Shown here: piece after piece, positions 47,497 to 57,118 of the stretch
Layout: each line of letters opens with the position of its first letter
Position numbering within the stretch: the stretch's first letter is position 1
Origin: DASQFI01 sp035633215
Lineage (GTDB): Bacteria; Acidobacteriota; Vicinamibacteria; Vicinamibacterales; SCN-69-37
Assembly: GCA_035633215.1 (NCBI GenBank)
Contig: DASQFI010000048.1
Coordinates: 124,001-188,000, forward strand
DNA: 64,000 nucleotides
Direction: 5' to 3'
Notes under the pieces: generated by a model
The model's input: only the letters and a program-made list of their open reading frames with translations
Told to the model about the DNA's origin: nothing
Database searches by the model: none
Made by a program: the position numbers and the translations under genes

Positions 47497-48117
47497 ATGC
47501 GCGCCTGCCGACTTCTGTTCGTCAGCTTCGTCAGCGCGGCCCTGCTCGGCTCGTCGGTAGACGCCCGCCCGGAACGCTCCGCCGGCACCTCGGTGTTGGG
47601 CGGAGGCATCGTCGACGCGACCGACGACTTTGGCGGGTGGTTCCCCAAGGCCGGTCAGTTCGCCATCAACGCAGGACTCCGGCCAAACGGGTCGCCCTAC
47701 GGCCGGATCAACTTCGTCGGGCGCGGCGACTTCGCGGCTGCCTGGGGTGCCTGTCCGTACGACCCGAGGTGCGAAGACTTCCCAAACACGTTCACCAAGA
47801 CGTTTCACCTGAACGGCGCCGTCACGGACGTCAATGCATTCGGGAACTCGGTGGAGATCACGGGCTTCTTGACAGAAACCGACCATGGCAAAGGCGACGG
47901 CGTCATCTTCGAGGAGCTCGACGTGCCGTTCGTCATCACCGCCACCGAGGGATCCTCGACGTTCGTGCTGCAATTCTGCCTGGTGCCGCCGTTCACGATG
48001 GAGGTGTCCAAGGGGAACCTGTCGGTCAACGCCAGCGCGCCAGCGGCTCTTCTTCAGCGGCCCCAGTCGCAATCGGTGACGGCCGGCATGCCATGCCAGG
48101 CGCCGGCGATGCGATGA
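47497..48117 (+). CDS. Exported protein of unknown function
   Basis: 206 residues from the ATG at 47497, with GGAGGAG eight bases upstream. A signal peptide (LLFVSFVSAALLGSSVDARP) is followed by a beta-rich domain. It contains GGGIVDATDDFGGWFPKAGQ, FVGRGDFAAAWGACPYDPRC and VNAFGNSVEITGFLTETDHG, with cysteine pairs that may form disulfides. I do not recognise the family; the GNSVEITG step resembles domains that bind calcium or polymer. It is divergent from the sigma gene, so the 85-bp spacer may carry a promoter for that sigma factor. Confidence 0.65.
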   Translation: MRACRLLFVSFVSAALLGSSVDARPERSAGTSVLGGGIVDATDDFGGWFPKAGQFAINAGLRPNGSPYGRINFVGRGDFAAAWGACPYDPRCEDFPNTFTKTFHLNGAVTDVNAFGNSVEITGFLTETDHGKGDGVIFEELDVPFVITATEGSSTFVLQFCLVPPFTMEVSKGNLSVNASAPAALLQRPQSQSVTAGMPCQAPAMR

Positions 48118-48266
48118 CTGCAATCGTGCTCGTTGACTTTTAACACGAACGGCCCTACTGTCGACCGGTTTCCAGACTCGATAGCAACGTCAGCGCCTTT
48201 CCGGTGTCGAGGTCCGGCGGTGTCGGCTTTGGCCATTCCATCCGTGCCGATGGACAAGGAGGTCCC

Positions 48267-48743
48267 GTGCAGTCAGTCCTGCGTGTGTTCGCGCTTGCGG
48301 TCCCCGTGCTCGTCGGCCTCGCCACGTTGTCGGCCCAGACCCCGGATCCGAGAATCGGCTCGTGGAAGCTCGACGTAGCCAAATCGAAGTACGACCCGGG
48401 TCCGGCGCCGAAGAGCGCGGTCTTGAAGATCGAGCCGTTCGAGCAGGGCGAGACAAATACGGCTGAGACCGTCAATGCAGATGGCACGAAGACGGTGGTC
48501 CAGTACTCCGCCAACTACGACGGCAAGGACTACAAGCTCACGGGTTCGCCGACCGCCGACACCGTCTCGCTCAAGCGGATCGACTCCCACACGACCGAGC
48601 GCACCGACAAAATGGGCGGCAAGACGGTGACGGTGATTCGGCGTGTGGTCGCCAAGGACGGCAAGACGTTCACGGCGACCTCCAAGGGGACGAATGCCCA
48701 AGGTCAGACCGTCAACAACGTCGGAGTGTACGTGAAGCAGTAG
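48267..48743 (+). CDS. Exported lipocalin-like protein of unknown function
   Basis: 158 residues from a GTG at 48267, with AAGGAGG about five bases upstream. A signal peptide (VLRVFALAVPVLVGLATLSA) precedes a beta-rich domain: GSWKLDVAKSKYDPGPAPKS, VQYSANYDGKDYKLTGSP, RTDKMGGKTVTVIRRVVAKD and NVGVYVKQ. It shares the G-[ST]-W-K-L start with the cytoplasmic protein at 10334-10744. The family is common and uncharacterised in Acidobacteria. It stands alone between spacers of 149 and 64 bp. Confidence 0.75.
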   Translation: MQSVLRVFALAVPVLVGLATLSAQTPDPRIGSWKLDVAKSKYDPGPAPKSAVLKIEPFEQGETNTAETVNADGTKTVVQYSANYDGKDYKLTGSPTADTVSLKRIDSHTTERTDKMGGKTVTVIRRVVAKDGKTFTATSKGTNAQGQTVNNVGVYVKQ

Positions 48744-48807
48744 AAGCGGGGCGAGGACTCGCGCCGCGATCCGAAGTCCTCGGCGCCATCGGGGCCGCTG
48801 ACCGGCC

Positions 48808-51051
48808 CTACTTCAGCCCGATCCGGTCGATGAGTTCGCCAAAGCGGCGATCGCCGCGAAGCGGATGATAGCCGGGGTCCACGTGAATGTAGATGAGGCC
48901 TGCCGATCTGGCCAGATAGGCCCGCTCGAGACAGGCGAACGCGCAGTCGGCGTCGCCGAGGGCGGCATGTCCCATCGCGAGGATCTCGGCGCGGACGTAG
49001 TGCCGCTTGGATTCCTCTTCGAGCCGCGCCAGGATCGCTTCAGCTTCGTCGCGGCGTCCGAGCGGCATGAGCGCCCGGACGATGAACGCGTCGTAGGAGC
49101 GGACGCTGTTCTCGAAGCGCTGCCCGCGTTGGTACCAATCCAGTGCCCGGTCGTAGTCCTGCTTCGCCAGATACGCCGAGCCGATGTCCAGGCAGGAAAT
49201 AAAGTTGTCTTCCTTCAGCTCCAGCGTCTTGTGGCTCTGCGCGATTGAGGCGTCGAGATCCCCCGCATACAGGAGAAACCTGGCCAGCCATCGGCTGGAG
49301 CGATGCACGAGCGGATCGAGCGTGACGGCCCGGCGCATCTCCTCAATGGCTTCCGGAAGGAGACCGATTGCAGGGAGGATGCTGCCGAAGGCCCAGTGCG
49401 CCTCGGCGTAGCTCGGGCTCAGGGCGACGGCCTGGCGCAGCTGCTCGACGGCGGCGCCGAACTCCCATTCATACCATCCCAACACCTTGCCGAGAGGCGT
49501 CTTGGCTTCGGCCAGCTCCGTTTCGAGCTCGAGTGCGTGAAGCGCCGCGGCTTTGGCTCGCGGATAGGCGTCTTCAGGCGCCGCCCAATCGTCCGCCAGC
49601 GTGCACCAGCAGTCGGCGATTCCCGCATGCGCGCGGGCAAAGTTCGGGTCCTCGCTGAGTGCCTGCTGGTAGAAATCCAGCGCCTTGCGCAAGCCGCCTT
49701 CGCTGAACTTGTTATAGAAGAACCGGGCCTTCAGGTACAGGTTGTAGGCGTCGAGGTTCTTCGTCGGCACAGCGGCCAGACCCGCGTTGGAGCCCAGCCT
49801 GAGCTTCAACGCCTCGACAATCGCCCTGGAGATCTCGTCCTGAATCGCAAACACGTCTTCGAGCTGCCGGTCGTACGTCTCCGACCACAGTTGATAGCCG
49901 GTGTCCACGCTGACGAGTTGGACCGTGATCCGGATGCGGTTCCCCGCCTTTCGGACACTGCCCTCGAGCAGCGATCCGACACCGAGCTTCTCGCCGACTT
50001 GACGGATATCGACGTCCTTGCCCTTGAAGGCGAAACATGACGTTCGCGAGGCCACTTGCAGCCCGGGCAGTTTGGACAGCGCGTTGATGATCTCCTCGGT
50101 GATGCCGTCGCTGAAGTACTCGTTCTCCGGATCCGCGCTCCGATTGGCGAAGGGCAACACCGCGATGGCTTTCTGCACCGACACCGCCCGCTGGTCGCGT
50201 GCCGGGGTGCCCGGCGAGTCCGCCGTGAGTCCGACCCGAAGCGACTCGGCCAGCTCGGCCGCTGTGGCAAACCGATCGACCGGCGTGCGAGCCAACGCGC
50301 GTGCAACGACCCGGTCGATGGCGTCGGGCACGTCCCGGATCGCCTTGACCCGTGGAATCGGCGCGACGAATCGCTTGGTGATCACGGCCTGCATGTTCGG
50401 ACCGGTGAATGGCGGCTCGCCGGTGAGCATCTCGTAGAGGACGCATCCCAGGCTGTAGAGATCGCTCCTCCCGTCCACGGCGCTCTCGCCGCTGGCCTGT
50501 TCCGGGCTCATGTACGCCGGCGTGCCGATCGCCAGTCCCGTTTGCGTCACGGACCCGCGGCCTGAGAGCGCACGGCCGATGCCGAAGTCGGCGACCATCG
50601 CGGCACCCTCGTGCAGGAGGATGTTGTCCGGTTTGATGTCCCGGTGCACCACGTCGTGCCGGTGGGCGTAGTCCAGCGCCGCGGCCACTTCCCGCGTGAT
50701 CCGCACAGCGTCCTCGAGCGGCAGCTGGCGCTCGCGGTCGAGCCGCTCGCGAAGCGAACGGCCTCCCATCGCCGGCATGACGTAAAAGAGCAAGCCGTCG
50801 GCGTCCCCCGAATCGTGAACCGGAAGAATATGCGGATGGGTGAGGCCGGCTGCGAACTTGATCTCGCGCAAGAAGCGCTCGGCGCCGACCTCGGCGGCGA
50901 TTTCAGGGCGCAGGACCTTGACAGCCACTTGACGGTCGTGCCGGAGGTCACGGGCCAGGAAGACGACCGCCATGCCGCCCTGACCGAGCTCGCGATCGAC
51001 AGCGTAGCGGCCGGCCAGTCCGTGCTCGAGCCTTTCCCTCAGGGCGCCCAT
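48808..51051 (-). CDS. Ser/Thr protein kinase with TolB-like domain and TPRs
   Basis: 747 residues. The kinase domain (about 15-275) has GQGGMAVVF, the lysine in VAVKVL (45), HRDIKPDN, DFG in VADFGIGRAL, and a GTPAYMSPEQA activation segment, so it should be active. There is no membrane helix before the TolB/FlgO-like part (about 295-440: IAVLPFANRSADPENEYFSD). TPR helices then continue to the C-terminus. It is therefore probably cytoplasmic, unlike the kinase at 472. It begins 16 bp after the S9 peptidase stop and is likely to be cotranscribed with it. Confidence 0.93.
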   Translation of the reverse strand: MGALRERLEHGLAGRYAVDRELGQGGMAVVFLARDLRHDRQVAVKVLRPEIAAEVGAERFLREIKFAAGLTHPHILPVHDSGDADGLLFYVMPAMGGRSLRERLDRERQLPLEDAVRITREVAAALDYAHRHDVVHRDIKPDNILLHEGAAMVADFGIGRALSGRGSVTQTGLAIGTPAYMSPEQASGESAVDGRSDLYSLGCVLYEMLTGEPPFTGPNMQAVITKRFVAPIPRVKAIRDVPDAIDRVVARALARTPVDRFATAAELAESLRVGLTADSPGTPARDQRAVSVQKAIAVLPFANRSADPENEYFSDGITEEIINALSKLPGLQVASRTSCFAFKGKDVDIRQVGEKLGVGSLLEGSVRKAGNRIRITVQLVSVDTGYQLWSETYDRQLEDVFAIQDEISRAIVEALKLRLGSNAGLAAVPTKNLDAYNLYLKARFFYNKFSEGGLRKALDFYQQALSEDPNFARAHAGIADCWCTLADDWAAPEDAYPRAKAAALHALELETELAEAKTPLGKVLGWYEWEFGAAVEQLRQAVALSPSYAEAHWAFGSILPAIGLLPEAIEEMRRAVTLDPLVHRSSRWLARFLLYAGDLDASIAQSHKTLELKEDNFISCLDIGSAYLAKQDYDRALDWYQRGQRFENSVRSYDAFIVRALMPLGRRDEAEAILARLEEESKRHYVRAEILAMGHAALGDADCAFACLERAYLARSAGLIYIHVDPGYHPLRGDRRFGELIDRIGLK

Positions 51052-51067
51052 GACGGCCTACCTTATC

Positions 51068-53407
51068 TCATGCCTGCGGCCTGACAGGTGGGATGGTGAA
51101 CTTCGGACGTCCGCGCTCGCCGGCGGCGACGTCCTTCTCTTTCTCCAGCGTCTTGAGCACGTCGCGCCAGCTGAACTTTTCGCCGCGGCCGCGGAGGTAG
51201 TAGTCCATCCAGGCCATTTCGCTCACGGCCTTAACCAGCTGGTTGCGCGGGTCGGGAATGCCGTGGGTGTTGCCCGGATACATGAAGAGCTCGGTCGGCA
51301 CCCCGATCTGCTTGAGCGCCATGTGCAGCTCGACCGACTGCGGGCTCGGCACGCGCGGATCGCCTTCGACGACATGGATCATCGTCGGCGTCTTCGCGTT
51401 CCTGATGTATTTGAGCGGCGACTGGACCCAGTAGGCGTCGAAGTCGTCGTAGGGCAGCTTGTCGCCGAGGTAGAACTGCCGGTTGCGCTGGACGTCGCTC
51501 TGCGCGTACATCGAAATCCAGTTCGACGTGCCCGCGCCGGAGCTGATCGCCTTGAACCGATCGGTGTGCGTGAGGATCCAGTTGGACCAGTGGCCGCCGG
51601 CGCTCCATCCGAGCGCGCCCATGCGGCTGCCGTCGGCGATCCCCTGCGCGATCAGGTGGTCGACGCCCGCCATGATGTCTTCGAACCCGGTCGGAAAGTA
51701 GTCGCCGACGATGTCGGTCTTGTGTTTGACCCCATAGTTGGTCGAGCCGCGATAGTTGGGACGCAGCACCACGTAGCCGGCGCCCGCGTAGACCTGTGAC
51801 CCGTAGCCGCCGTTGAAGCTCAGCACATCGGCCGAGGCGGGTCCCCCATGGATCGCCACGATCAATGGATACCGCTGACCCGGCTGGTAGCCGACAGGCT
51901 TCACCAGCACGCCGCCCACCTTGGTGCCGTCCTTCGACGTCCAGGTGATTTCTTCCTGCGCGCCGAGGGCGAAGCCGCGCACTTGCGGGTTGACGTCGGT
52001 CAATTGCACCCATGCGGAGCGCTGCGAGAGGCGGTCGATCGACGGGACAGTGAACAGCGTCGGCGGCGTCCGGCCGTCGGCGAACGTGATGACGAGCGCG
52101 CCGCTGTCGTCATCGCGGCTGACCGAGAGCGACGCCGGCTCGCGCGTGATCTGCCGGACTTCGTTCTGGGACACGTCGATCGCGAAAAGCTGGTTGGTCG
52201 CGCGGATGCCCTCATTGAAGTAAATCGTGTTGCCGTCGTTCGACCAGAAGCCGATCGTCACGTCGCCGTCGAATCCGCCCTCCAGCTTGCGGAAGGGCCG
52301 GCCGCGATCGCCCACCGCGCGGATATAGACGCGCGTGTTGGTCATGCCGTACTTCGTCAGGTCGTCGGGGCCGCTGAAGGCGACCCACCGGCCATCGGGC
52401 GAGAAGCTCGGCCCGCTTTCGCCGGCTTCCGAATTGTTCGTCAGCCGCTCGATCTCGCCCGTCGCCGCCTCGAGGACATAGAGGTCGCTGTAGAGGTTGG
52501 CTTGCGTAATGTTGCGCTGGTATCGGTTCGTCGAGGCCCCTCGGAATCCGATCCACTTTCCGTCGTCGCTCACCGTCACGCCCGAGACGGAGTAGTTTCC
52601 TTCGGGCGTCAGCCGCGCGGGGCGGTGCGGATCGAGATCGAGCGCCCAGAGACTCGCGGTGGGCGTCTCGGCGTTGCGGATGTTGACGGTAAAGCGCTTC
52701 TCCCGCCGCGCCTTCTCGTCTGCGTCGACCCGGTCCGGCGTGCTGAAGTAAATGCGCGGACGCGCCGACACGAGCGCCCACTCCGCAATACCGGCCGGCT
52801 GCGTCGTGAGCTGTTCGGCCTCGACGCCCGTCACAATCTCAGTCCCCTGGACGGCGAGGCGATAGAGCTGCCGCGCGTCCTCCCGTCCGGCCCGGTACAC
52901 GAGCCACTTGCCATCTTCGCTCAGTGCGAAGTCCGAGACGCCGTCTTTGGCGTTCGTGATGCGCCGGGCCTCGCCGCCATCGGGCCGCATCAAGTAGATC
53001 TGGTTCTGGCTCGAGGCGGTGGACGGCGCGTCCCGATTCGACAGGAACAGGAAGAAGCGTCCGTCGCGCGACCAGGCGGGAGACGTCTCGTTCTTCTCGG
53101 TCGTGAACGTCATCTGCCTGGTCGACGGCACCCCCTGCTGCATCGACACGAGATAGATGTCCGTCTGGCGTCGCGCTTCCTGCCAGTCAGCCGTCGACAC
53201 GGTGTACAGCATCCAGCGGCCGTCCGGGCTGGGCGTCGCAGATCCGGCCTGCCGCATGAGCTGCATGTCGAGGAACGTCATGGGGCGGAGCGTCGTCCCG
53301 GCAGGTGCTTGAGCCGAGATCGAACCAGGCAACGCTGAACCGACCAGGATCGGCAGCCCGACGACTGCAAGGATCGCCCGCACGTGCCGCGGTACACCGC
53401 TCACCAT
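51068..53407 (-). CDS. Secreted prolyl-oligopeptidase family (S9) peptidase
   Basis: 779 residues from the ATG at 53407, with a GGAGG ribosome site. A signal peptide (ILAVVGLPILVGSALPGSIS) leads to a beta-propeller (about 50-480: SATPSPDGRWMLYTVSTADW, GPSFSPDGRWVAFSGPDD). The alpha/beta-hydrolase domain follows, with the nucleophile in GWSAGG (about 604), the aspartate in VEGDPRVP (about 682) and the histidine in GNTHGIPD (about 712). It cleaves short peptides, probably in the periplasm, and may act as a dipeptidyl- or acyl-aminopeptidase. The next gene, 16 bp on, is a Ser/Thr kinase. Confidence 0.92.
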   Translation of the reverse strand: MVSGVPRHVRAILAVVGLPILVGSALPGSISAQAPAGTTLRPMTFLDMQLMRQAGSATPSPDGRWMLYTVSTADWQEARRQTDIYLVSMQQGVPSTRQMTFTTEKNETSPAWSRDGRFFLFLSNRDAPSTASSQNQIYLMRPDGGEARRITNAKDGVSDFALSEDGKWLVYRAGREDARQLYRLAVQGTEIVTGVEAEQLTTQPAGIAEWALVSARPRIYFSTPDRVDADEKARREKRFTVNIRNAETPTASLWALDLDPHRPARLTPEGNYSVSGVTVSDDGKWIGFRGASTNRYQRNITQANLYSDLYVLEAATGEIERLTNNSEAGESGPSFSPDGRWVAFSGPDDLTKYGMTNTRVYIRAVGDRGRPFRKLEGGFDGDVTIGFWSNDGNTIYFNEGIRATNQLFAIDVSQNEVRQITREPASLSVSRDDDSGALVITFADGRTPPTLFTVPSIDRLSQRSAWVQLTDVNPQVRGFALGAQEEITWTSKDGTKVGGVLVKPVGYQPGQRYPLIVAIHGGPASADVLSFNGGYGSQVYAGAGYVVLRPNYRGSTNYGVKHKTDIVGDYFPTGFEDIMAGVDHLIAQGIADGSRMGALGWSAGGHWSNWILTHTDRFKAISSGAGTSNWISMYAQSDVQRNRQFYLGDKLPYDDFDAYWVQSPLKYIRNAKTPTMIHVVEGDPRVPSPQSVELHMALKQIGVPTELFMYPGNTHGIPDPRNQLVKAVSEMAWMDYYLRGRGEKFSWRDVLKTLEKEKDVAAGERGRPKFTIPPVRPQA

Positions 53408-53497
53408 GGAAAACCTCCAGAATGAGAGACAGGATACCGCCCCCTGCCGCTGTCCACCAGCCGTCATGTCGGTCCTGCTTCCACGCACGATCCGGCG

Positions 53498-55421
53498 CTA
53501 ACCCAGGACCTCCCGCACCTTCCTTGCAAGCACGTCGGGCGTGAACGGCTTCTGCAGCAAGGCAATGCCTTCGCCCAGAAACCCGTGATTCAGGACCGCC
53601 TCGTCCACATAGCCCGACATGTAAAGCACCTTCGTGCCGGGCCGGCTGCGAACGATCAGAGACGCCATCGTGCGTCCGCTCATTTCCGGCAATATCAAGT
53701 CGGACAACAGCAAGTGAATGATTCGCGTCGTCCGTCCCGCCATCTGAACCGCTTCACCGGGGGTGCTCGCCACGAGCACGTGATAGCCATACCGTTCCAG
53801 GACCCTGCGCACGAGGTCGCGCACCGAGGGTTCGTCTTCGACGACGAGGATCGTTTCTGAGCCGCCCAGTGAGCTCGGTGCGGGTACTTCGACAAGCCTC
53901 TCGATGGGGTCGTCGACGCGGGGCAGGTACACCTCGAACGTCGATCCGTGGCCAGGTTCGCTGTCCAGGCGGATGTAGCCGCCGCTTTGCTGGACGATGC
54001 CGTAGACGGTCGAGAGGCCCAGTCCCGTGCCTTTCCCCGTTTCCTTCGTCCGTGAAGAAGGGCTCGAAGATGCGGGCCTGGATGTCCCGGTCAATTCCAG
54101 TGCCCGTGTCGCTGGCGGCGAGCATCACGTAGCGTCCGGGCGCAACGGTCGCATGCGGACGCACGTCCGATTCATCCAACCGGACGTCGGCCACCTCGAG
54201 AAGCAGGGTGCCGCCTTCGGGCATGGCATCGCGCGCGTTCACCGCGAGATTGAGCACCACCTGTTCGATCTGTCCGGGATCGGCCCTCACGTGTCCGACC
54301 TCTTCGCTCGCGCGCACGACCACCGCGATGTTTTCGCCGATCAGACGCTTCAGCATCGGCACAATCGATCCGAGCGACTCGCGGAGATCGAGGACGCGGG
54401 GCTCGAGCAACTGCTTCCGGCCGAACGCCAGGAGATGCTGCGTCAACGAGGTCGCGCGTTGCGCCGCGTGATGAATCTGCACGAGGTCCGGTTGCAAGGG
54501 GTGGTCACCGGGGAGTTGCTCGGCCACTAGTTGGTAGTAGCCCTCGATCGCGGTCAGGATGTTGTTGAAATCGTGCGCGACGCCACCGGCCAGCTGGCCG
54601 ACCGCCTCCATCTTTTGGGCCTGGCGGTACTGATCCTCCAACAGCACGCGCTCGTTTACGTCGAGGCCGATGCCCGCGGCCCGCGCCGGCTGGCCTGTCT
54701 CGGTGAACGACATCCTCCCGACGCTGCTGATCCAATGGATTGACCCATCCGGCCATTTGGTCCGGTAGAGGACGTTGAAGTCGGTGTGCTCGCGGGTGAC
54801 TCCCGCAACCGCCACCTTGATGCGATCGCGATCGTCGGGGTGAATGCGATCGAGAAAGGCCTCAAAGGTTCCGCCGAAGCTGCCGGCCGGAAGTCCGTGC
54901 TGGGCTTCGAGCGTGTTCGACCAGCGCGCGAGTCCGGTGGCGACGTCGAACTCCCAGATCCCTACGTGCGAAGCCTCGAGCGCGAACCGCATGCGTTCCT
55001 CGGTCGCCCGCAATGTCTGTTCAGCGTCACGTTTCGCACTTTCTCGCTGCCGCTGTTCGATGGCGCGCTGCACCGCCTGGGCCAGCCGTGCCAGACGATC
55101 CTTCAGCAGGTAGTCGGCGGCCCCGTTCTTCAGGACCTGGATCGCCGTCTCTTCGGTGATGCTTCCGGACACGACAATGAACGGCACATCGAGGTTGCGC
55201 TCTTTCAGCAACGCCAGCGCGCGCGGAGCGCCGAAGCTGGGCAGGCTGAAGTCCGCAAGGATCACGTCAAGCGACGGATCGAGGGCCGCGATGAACTCGC
55301 GCTCGTTCTCCACGCGCTGCCAGTCGACATCGAAGCCCGCCTTCCTCAGCTCGAGGACGAGCAATTCCGCTTCGATAGACTGGTCCTCGACGAGCAGAAC
55401 GCGCAGGGGCTTGCCATTCAT
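53498..55421 (-). pseudogene. Hybrid histidine kinase (REC-PAS-HisKA-HATPase-REC), one-base frameshift
   Basis: Two frames together encode one hybrid kinase of about 640 residues: a receiver (about 5-120: VLLVEDQ, DVILADFSLP), a PAS domain (about 150-265), a HisKA helix with AVGQLAGGVAHDFNNIL, an HATPase with VVLNLAVNARDAMPEGG, and a C-terminal receiver (ILVVEDEPSVRDLVRRVL). The frame breaks inside the HATPase G-box. IFEPFFT continues as TKETGKGTGLGLS only if one C/G at about 54050-54051 is removed. Without correction the catalytic end and last receiver are lost. It may be a genuine inactivation or a sequence error. It is divergent from the NarL-type pair. Confidence 0.85.
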
Positions 55422-55502
55422 TGCGGATGGACGTCACCACATTGAACCTCTGGGCCCGATCGGTCCGCTATTGGTAGGACTGTGGCATTCGTTCGATGAA
55501 AT

Positions 55503-55532
55503 TACGTAGGGACCCTTAGGTAGTAATACCTA
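55503..55532. promoter_or_regulatory. Inverted-repeat sites upstream of the two-component genes
   Basis: TACGTA (55503-55508) is followed by TAGGTA (55517-55522) and TACCTA (55527-55532); the last two form an inverted repeat with a 4-base centre. They lie in the 182-bp divergent spacer between two histidine kinase genes. The half-sites are of the size used by NarL/FixJ regulators, such as the one encoded at 57119. Confidence 0.45.
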
Positions 55533-55603
55533 CTCTTTGACTGGCCCGCAGACAGGTGTAACGTGAGGGCGAACGCCGGACCCGGTCACCCCAGACACCG
55601 CGC

Positions 55604-57112
55604 ATGGCCAAAGCGCCCGCCACGGAACGTAAGCAGGTCAATGAGGAACTGCGGCGGAGTGAACATCTGCTGGCCGAGGCGCAGCGCCTCGCCCACATCG
55701 GCAGCTGGCATTGGGATGTGCCCAGCCAGACCGTCACGTGGTCCGACGAGCTCTATCGGATCTTCGGCGTGCCACCGGGTGGCATCGACCCTGCCAGCGA
55801 GGCGATGGCGTTCATTCCTCCCGAGGATCGAGAGCTGATCAGTCGGGCGATTGAGAAGACATTGGAGACGGAGGAGCCGTTCAGCGTCTTCTATCGTATC
55901 CGGCGGCGTGATGGGGAGGAGCGGTTCCTCCATTCGCGAGGTTTCCTGATCAGCGATACCCGCGGGGAGCCGTCGAGTATCTTCGGCACCACACAGGATA
56001 TGACCGAGCGCAGACAGGCCGAGGAGGCGCTGCGCCACAGTGAAGAGCTTCTGCGGCTCGTGCTCGAAGCCATCCCGGTGGGCGTGACGGTGATGGACCC
56101 GGCCGGAGACGTCGTCTTGACGAATCCTGCCTCGACCAGAATCTGGTCTGACGTGATCCGATCCGGAACTGAGCGCTATGCCAGGAGCGCCGGCTGGTGG
56201 CACGCGACTGGCGAGAAAATCGAGCCGGATGAGTGGGCCTCGGTGCGCGCCCGCGTCAAAGGCGAAACCTCTCTCAACGAAGCGATCGACATCGAGGCGT
56301 TCGACGGCACGCGAAAGACCATTCAGAATTCCGCCATTCCCATTCGAGACGACCGGCAGGCCATCGTCGGAGCGGTGGTGATCAACGAAAACATCACCGC
56401 GCGAAAGGCGGCCGAACGCGATCTCGAAGCGTCGGTGAAGCAAATGCAGGTCCTGGCGACACGGCTCATGCACGCGCAAGACGAGGAACGTCGCCGCATC
56501 GCGCGGATGCTTCACGAAACCACGGCGCAGGATCTGGCCGCCCTGAAGATGCTTCTGGGGCGTTTGAGCCGGACGGCCGACGGCCTTTCCGACGCGGATC
56601 ACAGCCTGCTCACGGACAGCGTGGAGCTCCTTGACCGGTCGATGCGGGGCGCTCGGACACTGTCGTCTCTGCTGCATCCGCCGCTCCTCGACGAGGCGGG
56701 GCTCATGTCTGCCGTGCGCTGGTACGCGCAGGGCTTCGCCGAACGCAGCGGCATCAAGGTCGACCTCGACTTGCCGGCGGTCTTTGAACGGCTGTCTCAG
56801 GATGTCGAGACGACGCTGTTTCGTGTCGTTCAGGAGGCGCTGATCAATATCCACCGGCACGCGGAGAGTCCAACCGCGCGCGTGCTCTTCCGGATCGACG
56901 GGGACCGGCTGACGCTCGAAATCCACGATGACGGCCGAGGGATGTCGGCGGCGTTGGTCGCGCGTGTGATGGGGGCCGGTGGCGCACTGGGCGTCGGGAT
57001 CGTCGGCATGCGGGAACGGCTGAAACTGCTGGGGGGCACGTTGGAGATTGAGTCGGATGGTCAGGGAACGACCGTGCGTGCCGTGATTCCATTTCCCGCC
57101 GTCGAGAGATGA
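55604..57112 (+). CDS. PAS-domain sensor histidine kinase, NarL-partner type (HisKA_3)
   Basis: 502 residues. An N-terminal helix and PAS domain (about 20-140: LAHIGSWHWDVPSQTVTWSD) are followed by a second PAS (about 145-275: AIPVGVTVMDPAGDVVLTNP). The HisKA_3 dimer region contains RRIARMLHETTAQDLAALKM with the phosphorylated histidine at about 304. The HATPase ends with IHDDGRGMSAAL and GVGIVGMRERLKLLGGTLEI. There is no membrane segment, so it senses a cytoplasmic signal, probably through the PAS domains. The response regulator starts 6 bp after its stop. Confidence 0.93.
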   Translation: MAKAPATERKQVNEELRRSEHLLAEAQRLAHIGSWHWDVPSQTVTWSDELYRIFGVPPGGIDPASEAMAFIPPEDRELISRAIEKTLETEEPFSVFYRIRRRDGEERFLHSRGFLISDTRGEPSSIFGTTQDMTERRQAEEALRHSEELLRLVLEAIPVGVTVMDPAGDVVLTNPASTRIWSDVIRSGTERYARSAGWWHATGEKIEPDEWASVRARVKGETSLNEAIDIEAFDGTRKTIQNSAIPIRDDRQAIVGAVVINENITARKAAERDLEASVKQMQVLATRLMHAQDEERRRIARMLHETTAQDLAALKMLLGRLSRTADGLSDADHSLLTDSVELLDRSMRGARTLSSLLHPPLLDEAGLMSAVRWYAQGFAERSGIKVDLDLPAVFERLSQDVETTLFRVVQEALINIHRHAESPTARVLFRIDGDRLTLEIHDDGRGMSAALVARVMGAGGALGVGIVGMRERLKLLGGTLEIESDGQGTTVRAVIPFPAVER

Positions 57113-57118
57113 GCTCCG

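Noticed and set aside
51848..53338. 496-codon open frame antisense to the S9 peptidase
   Set aside because: GC-rich codon bias opens the opposite strand. The frame has no ribosome site or recognisable domain, while the peptidase has all three catalytic residues.
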